Source of the DNA: Proteiniphilum sp. X52
GTDB taxonomy: Bacteria; Bacteroidota; Bacteroidia; Bacteroidales; Dysgonomonadaceae
Assembly (NCBI RefSeq): GCF_003712195.1
Contig: NZ_RDSD01000005.1
Coordinates: 62,001 to 126,000 of the forward strand
Reading direction: 5' to 3'
Length of the DNA stretch: 64,000 nucleotides
Shown here: positions 34,047-42,602 of the stretch, in pieces
Layout of the letters: each line of letters opens with the position of its first letter
Position numbering within the stretch: the first letter of the stretch is position 1
Translations under genes and position numbers: made by a program
The notes under the pieces: model-generated
Database searches by the model: none
The model's input: the letters and a program-made list of their open reading frames with translations, nothing else
What the model was told of the DNA's origin: nothing

Positions 34047-35159
34047 TTATTTCAACATTTCAAGTAAATCATGTTCTTCCAAGACCACAATGTCATCTCT
34101 CAGCCTCTTTTGCTCTTCAATTTTCTCCAATTTTGATGGTCCCGCATTTTCACCTATGATGACAATATTCGTTTTGGAAGTAATTGCTCCTCTTTTTACA
34201 CCTCCGAGCCGAGTGAATATTTCGCCCAGATCGTCTCTCGAGAAATTATTGAAAACACCGGTAATCACAAATATTTTTCCTTTAAATATTTCTGGGTCTA
34301 TTTTTCCTACACATTTTGAAACAAATGCTTCATTATAAGTATGCTCATTCACCACTGGGATCTTTTTCTCAATCGGATAAGGAGGTTCCATGTCTTTCAT
34401 TTTCATAAAACATTTATAGGTAACCAGTACGTCGTAAAAAGCAGAATGTGCATTTTGAATAGTTATGTATTTATTGTTGTAGAACAGTTCTCCAAACAGT
34501 TCTTCCAACCGTGGATTCTTCCTTGTAAGTCCTTTACCATATGTGATGCAAAATTCTTTCCCATTCTCCATGGTGCAATAAACATCTTTTTCATTTAAAA
34601 CACTGAATATAAATCCATGTCTATATAGATCAGCCTTCAATACCTCGATGTCAAATTTTGCGTTATGCGCAACAATTGTATCACAGTTTTGAATCTGTGA
34701 TAGTAGAGATTCATAAATTGGTTTTGGATCCTCACCTTCAGCCAACATCTTTTCAGTTGTTATTTTATGAATATTGGTTGCTGATATGGGGATTGTTGTA
34801 TCCTGTTTCAAAATCACGTCCTCTCCTTCAACTAACAATCCCTCTTCATCCACAAGGATCCAGGCGATCTGAACAATATAGGGCCAGTCCGCAATATTGT
34901 CGGGTTTGAATATTCTACTTTTTGATGGAATGCCTGTTGTCTCCGTGTCGAGAATCAGATATTTACCAATGTTGGTGGAACTCTTTTCGGGTACATAAAT
35001 TGTAGTGTTGACAATAGATTTCTGATTGTCGAGTACCTGATCGACGGCATCAATGACACTCTGATCTCGAACCGGTTTCTTTCCATTTTTTTTGTCTGTT
35101 GTAAAAACTATAGCAATAGCCATAATTATCACTGCAAGAAGGATTAAAGCGAAAATCAT
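34047..35159 (-). CDS. Membrane-anchored DEDDh 3'-5' exonuclease with BRCT domain
   Basis: 370 residues. Residues 2-20 form one membrane helix. The exonuclease domain (about 66-250) has all DEDDh residues: DTETTG (Asp71, Glu73), AHNAKFD (Asp170) and HSAFYD (His238, Asp243). Residues 291-370 match a BRCT domain (FKGKIFVITGVF, LGG, TNIVIIGE). DnaQ-like exonucleases with BRCT occur in DNA repair; the membrane anchor and the location in prophage cargo are unusual. It may degrade DNA at the membrane, for example incoming phage DNA, but that is a hypothesis. Confidence 0.85.
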   Translation of the reverse strand: MIFALILLAVIIMAIAIVFTTDKKNGKKPVRDQSVIDAVDQVLDNQKSIVNTTIYVPEKSSTNIGKYLILDTETTGIPSKSRIFKPDNIADWPYIVQIAWILVDEEGLLVEGEDVILKQDTTIPISATNIHKITTEKMLAEGEDPKPIYESLLSQIQNCDTIVAHNAKFDIEVLKADLYRHGFIFSVLNEKDVYCTMENGKEFCITYGKGLTRKNPRLEELFGELFYNNKYITIQNAHSAFYDVLVTYKCFMKMKDMEPPYPIEKKIPVVNEHTYNEAFVSKCVGKIDPEIFKGKIFVITGVFNNFSRDDLGEIFTRLGGVKRGAITSKTNIVIIGENAGPSKLEKIEEQKRLRDDIVVLEEHDLLEMLK

Positions 35160-35171
35160 AGTATAGATAGT

Positions 35172-35354
35172 TTAAGAATTAATTCTCCAGATTCTTCCGG
35201 TTTTCTGATCTTCTAACATGATGCGTCCACCTTTTCCGTTGTAATTGGTAGCATAGTATCGAGCCAAACCCTTTAACTTCTCAATACTATTTGCTCGCAC
35301 TTGGCCAATAGCGTGCGGGTTGTTGTGATTGTAAATTAATACGTCGTATTTCAT
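35172..35354 (-). CDS. Small cargo protein of unknown function
   Basis: 60 residues (MKYDVLIYNHNNPHAIGQVR), beta-alpha-beta in feel, with a basic C-terminus. It is 13 bases before the exonuclease gene, co-directional, and the start lies 13 bases after a strong structured RNA. Could be a partner of the exonuclease. No family recognised. Confidence 0.55.
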   Translation of the reverse strand: MKYDVLIYNHNNPHAIGQVRANSIEKLKGLARYYATNYNGKGGRIMLEDQKTGRIWRINS

Positions 35355-35367
35355 AGTAATAAACGGA

Positions 35368-35443
35368 GAAACCTCTCAAGCGTGTGCCCACCGGAATTGA
35401 TTGCCGGAATCCGATTTTACGGATTACACGCCTGAGAGGCTTC
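35368..35443 (-). ncRNA. Three-way-junction RNA element in leader
   Basis: A 14-bp stem (35,372-35,385 with 35,426-35,439, one mismatch; extends three more pairs) encloses two hairpins, CCGG/CCGG (35,391-35,407) and AATCCG/CGGATT (35,408-35,425), which together form a compact three-way junction. It lies just before the 60-residue cargo gene in the same transcript as the upstream cassette. It may be a terminator, a leader regulator or a processed RNA. T runs follow it on the plus strand more than on the minus strand. Confidence 0.5.
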
Positions 35444-35522
35444 GTTTTATTTTCAATTTCGTGGGCAATGGCAAAGGTAATAAATATTTGAGAAAATGAA
35501 TTTTATCATGAATGATCAAGAG

Positions 35523-36152
35523 CTATTTTATTATTACTCCTTCATTTCTGTCAACTTTCTCCTGTAGTCGTGAAAAATGGATCGATATCTTTGTTAGCAA
35601 TAAGTAATGTCCGTAGTTACTCAAGGTGAAAAGCCTTTTTGTTTTTAAATTATTTCTTTCTATTATTGTGTTTTTGCAATTATTGATTCGATCCAGAAAA
35701 ACAATACCCTCATAATCCAAACCTTCTCCTGCTGGCAAATAAAGTATTTGAGTAATGTATTGTTTTCTTATTGATTCAATATGCTGATTAAGGCTCTCTT
35801 CTTGTTTATATTTATCAATTCTTTTTACAGCATTGATATATTTTTCAAGGTTGAATATTGGTGCATAACAAATGTGGGAAGGGAAAGCTCTTTCATTAGC
35901 CTCATCAATATCACAAGTGTTTGACAATATTATAGATGGAGTTTTTTTGATCGTTGTGTCAGGTAAATTAATAACAGGCAATTCCTTGATGGCATCACCT
36001 TGGAAAATTATGTTGTCATTTTGCAGTCTATTTGTATAAAGCGAACCATCAAGGATATTTGGGAAATCTGCAATTTCTCGTAGTAATTTTTTTGTAGATT
36101 CCTCTGATAGATATTTGGGCAGATATAATCTTATATCTTCATATATATTCAT
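35523..36152 (-). CDS. Cargo cassette protein C, unknown family
   Basis: 209 residues. Contains IILSNTCDIDEAN (about 73-86), resembling a recurrent (S/T)xTCD motif in uncharacterised bacterial proteins, then a helical section and ITQILYLPAGEGLDYEGIVFLD. No signal or membrane segment. It begins one base after the stop of the 115-residue gene, so translation is probably coupled. Function unknown. Confidence 0.6.
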   Translation of the reverse strand: MNIYEDIRLYLPKYLSEESTKKLLREIADFPNILDGSLYTNRLQNDNIIFQGDAIKELPVINLPDTTIKKTPSIILSNTCDIDEANERAFPSHICYAPIFNLEKYINAVKRIDKYKQEESLNQHIESIRKQYITQILYLPAGEGLDYEGIVFLDRINNCKNTIIERNNLKTKRLFTLSNYGHYLLLTKISIHFSRLQEKVDRNEGVIIK

Positions 36153-36153
36153 A

Positions 36154-36501
36154 TCAAATTAAATCCCAGAAGTTTTCATTAACCAAATCTACAATCTCTC
36201 TATCTAACTCACTACTATTCGTAAGCAAATTAGAAACAAACTCATGCAAAATAGAAATATCAAACATATCGTCAGTTGCGCTTTTGTATGAAATAATCGA
36301 AGAAGACGTGTTCAATGATGCCGGGTTAATATTAACTCCTGTGGAGATTGATGCGGACAGGATTAGAATACTAAATCCTAAAGTAGTAATAGGATATGAT
36401 TTCCGGCTGTTAATTGATCTAACTGACTCTTCATTATTGGAGTTCCTTAATACGGATGAAGTAGCAGGAAACATTGGAGTTAAATCTAGAGTTGAATCCA
36501 T
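36154..36501 (-). CDS. Cargo cassette protein B, unknown
   Basis: 115 residues, Ser/Thr/Asn-rich with a hydrophobic patch (TTLGFSILILSASIS) and an acidic C-terminal helix. It begins 8 bases after the stop of the TIGR04255 gene and ends one base before protein C. The plus strand also has a frame here (36,284-36,517), but the tight spacing in the cassette favours the minus-strand gene. Confidence 0.5.
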   Translation of the reverse strand: MDSTLDLTPMFPATSSVLRNSNNEESVRSINSRKSYPITTLGFSILILSASISTGVNINPASLNTSSSIISYKSATDDMFDISILHEFVSNLLTNSSELDREIVDLVNENFWDLI

Positions 36502-36509
36502 TTTACTAA

Positions 36510-37241
36510 TTATTTAAAGCTGTTATACATTTCTCCCTCAGTCATTTTCTTGAATTTTTCACTCAAGAAAGAATGCGCTTCCTCTAGCCATGAAGGTAAG
36601 ATATTAAAATCTGTAGAGCTGATTTTTTTTGAAACATTTGTTTCGATAACAAATCCTTCTTTATTGTTATATCCACCTCGGTTTATTATCACATTAAACA
36701 ACCCTATCTCTTCGTTGTAGCCACTAGCGAATGTGAAAAATACCGGATTATTGTTTTTCTCGGGACGTATATTATGTTTAATGTCTAAATGTAACAGTTT
36801 GTGTAAAAACTCGAATGCGTCATGATTGAAATTAAATTCAAAAAAATCAATATATTTCAACCCCATGTTCAATAATGTATCCTTCTCAAAATCATAAGAT
36901 TCTTTAAATACTTTTGTTATTTTCACTATTTCTTTTTCGAACTGTTCCCAGAAATAATGCGAATCAACTGTGTTGACGGATAATAACCCTGGTCCTATTT
37001 GATAGAGAGGGTATGATTCATTTTTACTGAATCTATAAACTGGTTTATTGGCCAAAATTTCTAACGGAATTTCTACATTTGGAGGTTGAACAAGCCTAAG
37101 ACGATTAGGGTATTCACTTCTTAATTTCGAATAAATATCACCAAGTAAAAATTGAAACTTTTCTTGCTCCTTCCCATTATTTATAGGCCACGTTAATTCA
37201 AATATAACCTCTATAAGAGGAGCCTTAGGTAATTTACTCAT
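36510..37241 (-). CDS. TIGR04255-family protein, first gene of cargo cassette
   Basis: 243 residues, the usual length for this family. The N-terminal pattern LPKAPLIEVIFELTWP matches the family hallmark, with later LRLVQPPNVEIPLEILANKP. TIGR04255 proteins are found sporadically across bacteria and have no known biochemical role, often beside small unknown genes. It has its own promoter at 37,351-37,383, and the genes are visibly more A+T-rich than the neighbouring structural genes, as expected for recent cargo. Confidence 0.75.
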   Translation of the reverse strand: MSKLPKAPLIEVIFELTWPINNGKEQEKFQFLLGDIYSKLRSEYPNRLRLVQPPNVEIPLEILANKPVYRFSKNESYPLYQIGPGLLSVNTVDSHYFWEQFEKEIVKITKVFKESYDFEKDTLLNMGLKYIDFFEFNFNHDAFEFLHKLLHLDIKHNIRPEKNNNPVFFTFASGYNEEIGLFNVIINRGGYNNKEGFVIETNVSKKISSTDFNILPSWLEEAHSFLSEKFKKMTEGEMYNSFK

Positions 37242-37708
37242 AATATATCTATTCTTTATACTCTGAGAGAGAAAGAGTTATAACTATATTGAAAATGACG
37301 ATTTAGTTGTGTCTACTGTCTTGTTACTGCGCTTTATGTGCTCTTTTGTGCAAAAGTAGCAAATTATTCATATGGTAAACAAAGTTTTGCTGTTAAAAGT
37401 TTAGTTTTAGGCTTGTTTTAGCCTTAAAACACCGATTTTTCACTAAAAATAGCCGATTTTCGCCTTAAAATGGTCGACTTTTGGCACTTTTTTCACGAGA
37501 AAAATTTGCAACATTTTGAAAAACAGTTAAAAAACCTGTTCAAAATGCGATTGGAGATCGCAAAACACGGAGTTGTGGCCGACCCGCTCTGCCCCGTGGA
37601 TGCAATTGCACGCCCCGTTTCGAGGGGAAATGTGATTTTTTGTGAAAAAATCCACTGATTCACCCTCTAATTTTAACATTTTCCCGTATGCCCTGCCGAT
37701 GGCGTGGA
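37242..37708. other. Intergenic region between terminase and cargo cassette
   Basis: 467 bases. It holds the cassette promoter and, between 37,385 and 37,470, several repeated GCCTTAAAA and CCGATTTT units. Open frames at 37,470-37,658 (plus) and 37,527-37,712 (minus) mirror each other and show no family likeness, so I do not call them. Confidence 0.5.
37351..37383 (-). promoter_or_regulatory. Promoter of the cargo cassette
   Basis: On the minus strand a TTTG (37,383-37,380) is followed after 21 bases by TACTTTTG (37,358-37,351), which fits the Bacteroidetes -33/-7 pattern. The start codon of the TIGR04255 gene is 109 bases downstream. It allows expression independent of the late phage operon, hence in the lysogen. 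Confidence 0.6.
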
Positions 37709-39409
37709 TCACCCGGCGTTGATGGATGTACCTATCTGGGATTGTTTGTTGTTCACCGCACGGAGGTAGTTACGACGACATAGCAGATACTTGAACGCAT
37801 CGGTGAAATTGGTGGATTCTTTCGCCAATCGGTTAATGGGTAACTTGTCGGTTTTCTTTTCTTTGACAATGAGTTTTACACCGGTGCGGCTGTTGTGTGT
37901 CTTGGTTCTGGTTTTCTCCAGCTGCGATTTAAGATTGGGGCACGTCGAGCGATCGATCAGGAGTTTAGGCAGCACGGGGTTCTTGCCGCTCATCAGTTCC
38001 ATCATGAAGTTGTATTCTGCATTGCTACCGATGTTGGCCTGGCCTATGCTCATCAACTGGACGGACCAACCGGTACGCCGGCCGTCGGCGTCGAACTCAA
38101 TGGCCTTTTTGATCTGGGAGGCTACATCCTGTCCCACCTTTTTGTAGGAATTGGCCGCCCTGTCGTAATAGAGCTTTAGCCGTTTGCGACCGTGCGGCTT
38201 AAAGTACCGCAGAAATTCGTCTGCCAGCTGGCGGATGTATTTCGGCGGAAGGGTATACATTTCCTTCATGATCCGCATGGTATTACCCTTGGTTTGGCTG
38301 AAGAGCATCCAAAGAGTGTTACCCACATCAAGACCTGCTTCGATGGGTTGACGTGGATCCAGAAACTTCAACTCACGGCAGTCCGGATCCTGGCCAAAGG
38401 GTAGGGAGTCGATGTATTTATAATCGATCCCGTCCAAATAGAAATGGCGTTCCTGCAGGCCGGCATAGAACATTGATACACCGGATAGTTTCGGAATAAT
38501 GGAAAGGATGGAAGCGCTCACACCTTCCAGGCCCACCTCGAATTCATCGTCGAACCATCCCAGGGAAAGGATATCGGCATTCACGAATGAACTGGCGATC
38601 CAGAAGAATGATGTTTGCCGGCGGCACTTTATCCAACGCTCCTCCCATCGCTTCATATTTCGTTCCGCCAGTGCGATCGCACGCTGATTCTTCCCATCCA
38701 ATGAGGTGGCATATTCCTTTTTGGTCTCATTGTACACGAACCCGGTTTGTATCAGATCCAGGATCTTTTTCTTGTCGTTCAACTGGGCATAGTTGAGTAA
38801 CCAGTCGTGTTCTCCGATATTGTTCGGATCCGGCATGTCGGTGGTGAAGGTAATGCTTCGGTAGAATGCACAATTCCCGTAACGGACCTTATACCCGCGG
38901 ACGGCTTTCAGGATGTTGGCGATGCGTTTCTGAGGAAAGTACTTCACTTCGTCTCCGAAAATACCCACGTATGACATACCGGCGCCGATGGCCGGCCGGT
39001 CCATGGAGATGAATGTGAAATTGAATCCGGTGAAGAAAACCATGGTATGCTTATAAGACGACATTTTGTTGTACATCTTATCCCGCCACTCTTTCGGCGG
39101 TTCCTTATTGATGACGTAATGCACGCCTTCCTCCCATCCCTTGATGCGTAACCCTTCCAGCAGGGAAGGTATCACGTTCTTGTGTAGGTTGGTATAGGTA
39201 TCGGACACAAAGGCGAACGGGGCGCCGGCACAATCGAATGCAGCCTCTTGTATCCGTTCTACCAGTACGTCTACTGTCTTGGATGTGCCCCGGCCGGCGA
39301 TCAATGTCAGGATCCTGGGCATCATGATCGCGAGCAGCTGGGCCAGCCAGTTGGAGAAACGGACTTCTACATCGTCACGCTTCAGATCGAGTTTTCTTTT
39401 CCTGCTCAT
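37709..39409 (-). CDS. terL: Terminase large subunit
   Basis: 566 residues. ATPase: Walker A-like AGRGTSKT (about 38-45), Walker B YVGIFGDEVKY (about 147-157), and a coupling motif in the following segment. Nuclease domain: GLDVGN (about 363-368), LYYDRAANSYKK and a later Asp. It packages DNA into the head with the portal. It overlaps the small-subunit-like gene upstream by 35 bases. Confidence 0.87.
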   Translation of the reverse strand: MSRKRKLDLKRDDVEVRFSNWLAQLLAIMMPRILTLIAGRGTSKTVDVLVERIQEAAFDCAGAPFAFVSDTYTNLHKNVIPSLLEGLRIKGWEEGVHYVINKEPPKEWRDKMYNKMSSYKHTMVFFTGFNFTFISMDRPAIGAGMSYVGIFGDEVKYFPQKRIANILKAVRGYKVRYGNCAFYRSITFTTDMPDPNNIGEHDWLLNYAQLNDKKKILDLIQTGFVYNETKKEYATSLDGKNQRAIALAERNMKRWEERWIKCRRQTSFFWIASSFVNADILSLGWFDDEFEVGLEGVSASILSIIPKLSGVSMFYAGLQERHFYLDGIDYKYIDSLPFGQDPDCRELKFLDPRQPIEAGLDVGNTLWMLFSQTKGNTMRIMKEMYTLPPKYIRQLADEFLRYFKPHGRKRLKLYYDRAANSYKKVGQDVASQIKKAIEFDADGRRTGWSVQLMSIGQANIGSNAEYNFMMELMSGKNPVLPKLLIDRSTCPNLKSQLEKTRTKTHNSRTGVKLIVKEKKTDKLPINRLAKESTNFTDAFKYLLCRRNYLRAVNNKQSQIGTSINAG

Positions 39410-40004
39410 CGAACATCTCTATAAAGTCCACATCTTCCACTTGTGCATCACGACGGAGGCGGGTTTTCTCGTCCTCCGGAATATCCATGCTGTCGATCCG
39501 TGCAGCCAGCGCGTCACGGTCGGCCGCTTCCAGTTTGATTGCCGCCGGATCCAGGGAATATACTTTGATCGGTTTTTTGTAGAATTCTTCTGGAAGTTTA
39601 GGTGCTTCTTCTTTGTCCAGGCCCTTGGCTTCCCGTCCCTGCATCATCAGTTTGCCGTAGATCTCCATGTCTTTCGCACTCTTGGCGGTCAGGAGTACAA
39701 CCTGGGCGGCTTTAAAAATATCTTCGGCAATCATGTTATTCATGGCCTGGCGGTCGATGCCGTCATCGGTATAAAAAAGGTTCACCGCTTCGTCGAACAT
39801 CAACCGGGCACGGCGGTAGTTGATACCGAACGGCGGACGCTGGATGAAAGCTATGGCGTTTTCCTTGCCGTATTTTCTCCGGAGGTTGATCAGCAGGTAA
39901 AGCACATCCAGATACTGTTCAGCCTCTTCGGATATCTTATCCTTGGAACCGCCCTGAATGTGATCCTGTAATTCATCGAAGTAACTCCGTTTAAAATCCG
40001 CCAT
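39375..40004 (-). CDS. Putative terminase-associated protein
   Basis: 209 residues, helical, directly before terL with a 35-base overlap. The pattern FIQRPPFGINYRRARLMFDEAVNLFY suggests a DNA-binding helical part, and the C-terminus is charged. Either this or the 117-residue upstream protein is likely to be the small terminase. Confidence 0.5.
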   Translation of the reverse strand: MADFKRSYFDELQDHIQGGSKDKISEEAEQYLDVLYLLINLRRKYGKENAIAFIQRPPFGINYRRARLMFDEAVNLFYTDDGIDRQAMNNMIAEDIFKAAQVVLLTAKSAKDMEIYGKLMMQGREAKGLDKEEAPKLPEEFYKKPIKVYSLDPAAIKLEAADRDALAARIDSMDIPEDEKTRLRRDAQVEDVDFIEMFDEQEKKTRSEA

Positions 40005-40344
40005 AGATCACGTCGTTTTTCGCGTTCTCGAATTCTATCTTATCACGGAGTTTGTCCAGCCGCTGCGCTTGGGTAACGTTGTATGCGGCGTCAGCCACCA
40101 TGTCCATCCCTTCACGGGCTTGACCATAAAGCTGGCCACGGTCGTAATGCCACTTTAATTTGCTGTCGATCATCATGAAGTAGAACATGAATTCCGCTTT
40201 GTCGATCTCATAAAACATGGCGATCTGTTCCGGTTTATATCCTATATAAGCCAGTTTCTCATAATGTTTCCAGTTGATCTTTTCCAACCAGTCCGGAGCG
40301 GTATTTTCATTCCATGTCGCCTGAGCGATGATTTCTGAAGCCAT
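39991..40344 (-). CDS. Putative terminase small subunit
   Basis: 117 residues with a helix-turn-helix feel (WKHYEKLAYIGYKPEQIAMF, then EIDKAEFMFYFMM), as in small terminases that recognise the packaging site. It overlaps the next gene by 14 bases. Confidence 0.5.
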   Translation of the reverse strand: MASEIIAQATWNENTAPDWLEKINWKHYEKLAYIGYKPEQIAMFYEIDKAEFMFYFMMIDSKLKWHYDRGQLYGQAREGMDMVADAAYNVTQAQRLDKLRDKIEFENAKNDVIYGGF

Positions 40345-40361
40345 ATAATTCCATCGATTTT

Positions 40362-41036
40362 TTATTCCAGCAACCTGTTCACTTCCGCCAGTTCCGCTTT
40401 CTTTTCCTGCAACCTTCGTTCCCGGTCTTCCAACAAATGAGGTTTATCCCCTCTTTTAATTTCCGATTCGATACGCCAGATGTTGTGCTGTAACTTTCCC
40501 TGTTTGAGTACCAGTTCTTTTATGGTAAGATTGTGCAATGCCTTCATTTTCCGGTAGTGATCGAAAACAGGATGTTTTCCAAGGAGTGAACCGTGTTTTT
40601 TATAATATTCCAGTTCCGCATAAATCATCCGGTTTTCGTGGTAATTGTCCAGAAGGGCGGCAGCCACATCGGCACACTCTTCGGCTGACGTGCAGTCGAA
40701 AAGTTTTTCATGCAGATCCCGGTACCGGTAAAATGACGAGAATTTATCCGTCACCAGGGCTTTCAGTTCAATCGGGCAACCCGGGGAGGCGAGAAAAGGA
40801 AACTCCTCCCTGAACGGAGTTCTGGGAAATGTTTCCCTTTTGGCTTTTTTCGGCTTGATCTCATAGTCCAGGTTCGCCAGTTCCGCCAGCTTCCGGATGA
40901 TCTTTGACCTGTTTTTCGTGGGGTTTAATTTCATTAAACGCACGAAAATCTGATCAGGACAATATTTATCCAGTAACAGGATCCCGGAAAAAGCGTCCGC
41001 TCCCGAGTTAAGCCACGATTGAATTTCCTCTTTCAT
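40362..41036 (-). CDS. Phage protein of unknown function, head operon
   Basis: 224 residues, strongly helical, Lys/Glu-rich, with a C-terminal coiled coil (EDRERRLQEKKAELAEVNRL). Located between capsid-associated genes and the terminase. A packaging or scaffold role is possible from place only. Confidence 0.5.
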   Translation of the reverse strand: MKEEIQSWLNSGADAFSGILLLDKYCPDQIFVRLMKLNPTKNRSKIIRKLAELANLDYEIKPKKAKRETFPRTPFREEFPFLASPGCPIELKALVTDKFSSFYRYRDLHEKLFDCTSAEECADVAAALLDNYHENRMIYAELEYYKKHGSLLGKHPVFDHYRKMKALHNLTIKELVLKQGKLQHNIWRIESEIKRGDKPHLLEDRERRLQEKKAELAEVNRLLE

Positions 41037-41045
41037 ACCAGGTTT

Positions 41046-41819
41046 TTATTCACTGAAAAACTCAAGCATTGCATCCACCGATGCTTCCGATACGTGTACC
41101 CACCTCTTGAAACGCAACAAATCGTTCAGGGTCTTGTGTGATGGATTCACACTCACTACCGGCAATGTAAACGTGTCGATCCTCCAATCGGTGACAAGGG
41201 GCAATTCATCACCATGGAAGGTTTCGAAATAACTTTGGATAAAATCTTTACCGGAAAGACCAGGGATGCTTTCCAACAGATCTACGATACGGGATCGTTC
41301 GAGTACGACAGGAGTTTTTGCGTTGTAATCCCAACCAATCCTTGACCGTTCGGCATAGATGGCGCCGACATCCTGTAAAAAGAATTTATTTACCGCCACA
41401 ATAGAATCGAAAAGGATCACTGTTTCGTTTTCGTATGTGGAAATGCAATCGGCCAGTTTCTCAACCAGGTTCATTTCGGGATCGAAATTTACAACAATCG
41501 CCCTTACATCGGCTTCAAAAAAATGCGCGATACTCCGGGATGCCACTTCCGCCAGCTTCTCGCTTTTCGTAACAACGAGTACAATCGGCTTGATCGCTTC
41601 ATTGTTTGTCTCATAGATGGGAGATGGACTCTCATTTACCTGATCTTCCGTGATAGGCGATTCTTCACCCGGATTATCATCAGTCGATGGATCCACATCT
41701 CCGGATTGAGGCGCCTGTTCAGCCGGAGAAGATTGTTCCGTCGAATTTTCGACGACTGGAGATACCTTTTCAACCGCCTCCCCGGTCGTTTTCTTTGTTG
41801 TACTTTTTTTGGTAGTCAT
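41046..41819 (-). CDS. Phage protein with acidic low-complexity N-terminus
   Basis: 257 residues from the ATG at 41,819 (MTTKKSTTKKTTGEAVEK). Residues 1-85 are Ser/Thr/Pro/Glu-rich and likely disordered; the rest is an alpha/beta domain (PIVLVVTKSEKLAEVASRS, then ETVILFDSIVAVNKFFLQD). The frame runs upstream to 41,921 across a terminator and is not used. Function unknown. Confidence 0.55.
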   Translation of the reverse strand: MTTKKSTTKKTTGEAVEKVSPVVENSTEQSSPAEQAPQSGDVDPSTDDNPGEESPITEDQVNESPSPIYETNNEAIKPIVLVVTKSEKLAEVASRSIAHFFEADVRAIVVNFDPEMNLVEKLADCISTYENETVILFDSIVAVNKFFLQDVGAIYAERSRIGWDYNAKTPVVLERSRIVDLLESIPGLSGKDFIQSYFETFHGDELPLVTDWRIDTFTLPVVSVNPSHKTLNDLLRFKRWVHVSEASVDAMLEFFSE

Positions 41820-41884
41820 AATATGATAATTAGTGTTTTGAAATACAATACAAATATGCAATTGCAAACGGTCAGATAAAAGGA

Positions 41885-41914
41885 CAAAAAAACCGCCGGG
41901 ACTTATCCGGCGGT
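41885..41914 (-). terminator. Terminator inside the head operon
   Basis: Minus-strand ACCGCCGG (41,914-41,907) pairs with CCGGCGGT (41,899-41,892), followed by seven T. It lies after the 195-residue gene and could set capsid genes apart from those downstream. Confidence 0.8.
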
Positions 41915-41939
41915 CTTGCATGTTATCGAATTGAAGAGT

Positions 41940-42527
41940 TCACACTCCTTCTCCTTCGCCATCTCCTCCAGGTGGTACATACGGTAATCCGAGAGCGGCG
42001 TTGATATCCGCGTTATCCGTCTCAGGGATCAGTTCTTTCGAAATGTGTCCGAGTACGCTGCCGATCATTTCGGAAACGAGCTGCACGGTATGTTTGCCGG
42101 CTTCGTTGTTATCCTGAGAGGAAACCGTCATCACCAACGGGATGCACGGAGTTCCTGCAATCCGGGCATCAACGCCGTCACACGGGATCACGATGGCGCC
42201 TAGTTCGCGGTTGATATTGTTCTCGATGAACTCGTCGAATTCCAGGTCGGTACCGGGATGCTCAAAGTCCACATGCTGAAGAAACCCTGCCTGGCCGGAT
42301 TCGCCGCTCGATTCGGAATAAGGGTTGATCGTTCTTGATGTAGCAAAGACACCGATGGGTTTTTTACCTTCTTTGAATTCAAGGGTGGTAACCCTCACAT
42401 TCTTTTCGTCACGCGCGTAATCGGCCACATCATCCCAATCGAAAATCATGACATATTTTTTCTTGGGCGTAGGCCGTCCCTGATTCACGTTCTTTTTGGG
42501 GACTGATACTAAAGTATATGGAGGCAT
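41940..42527 (-). CDS. Phage virion protein next to capsid
   Basis: 195 residues with a central beta-rich domain (KKKYVMIFDWDDVADYARD, then LEFKEGKKPIGVFATSRT) and a flexible Gly/Glu C-terminus (PPGGDGEGEGV). Placed directly after the capsid gene. A head decoration or tail-tube protein is possible; I cannot choose. Confidence 0.5.
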   Translation of the reverse strand: MPPYTLVSVPKKNVNQGRPTPKKKYVMIFDWDDVADYARDEKNVRVTTLEFKEGKKPIGVFATSRTINPYSESSGESGQAGFLQHVDFEHPGTDLEFDEFIENNINRELGAIVIPCDGVDARIAGTPCIPLVMTVSSQDNNEAGKHTVQLVSEMIGSVLGHISKELIPETDNADINAALGLPYVPPGGDGEGEGV

Positions 42528-42565
42528 AATGAAATTTTTTTATTGTTCGTAAAACTTTTGAGTAG

Positions 42566-42594
42566 AAATTCGGGGAAACGAATCCCCCGAATTT
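42566..42594 (-). terminator. Hairpin after the capsid gene
   Basis: AAATTCGGGG and its complement (about 42,594-42,566) form a strong hairpin without a long T run. More likely an mRNA-stabilising or partial terminator element that gives high capsid mRNA relative to downstream genes. Confidence 0.5.
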
Positions 42595-42602
42595 AAAAGT
42601 GG

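Noticed and set aside
36284-36517. Plus-strand 77-codon frame in the cassette
   Set aside because: It opposes the tightly spaced leftward cassette; the minus-strand gene fits the 8- and 1-base spacing.
37470-37712. Two small frames on opposite strands between terminase and cassette
   Set aside because: Mirror frames without ribosome site, neighbours or family pattern.
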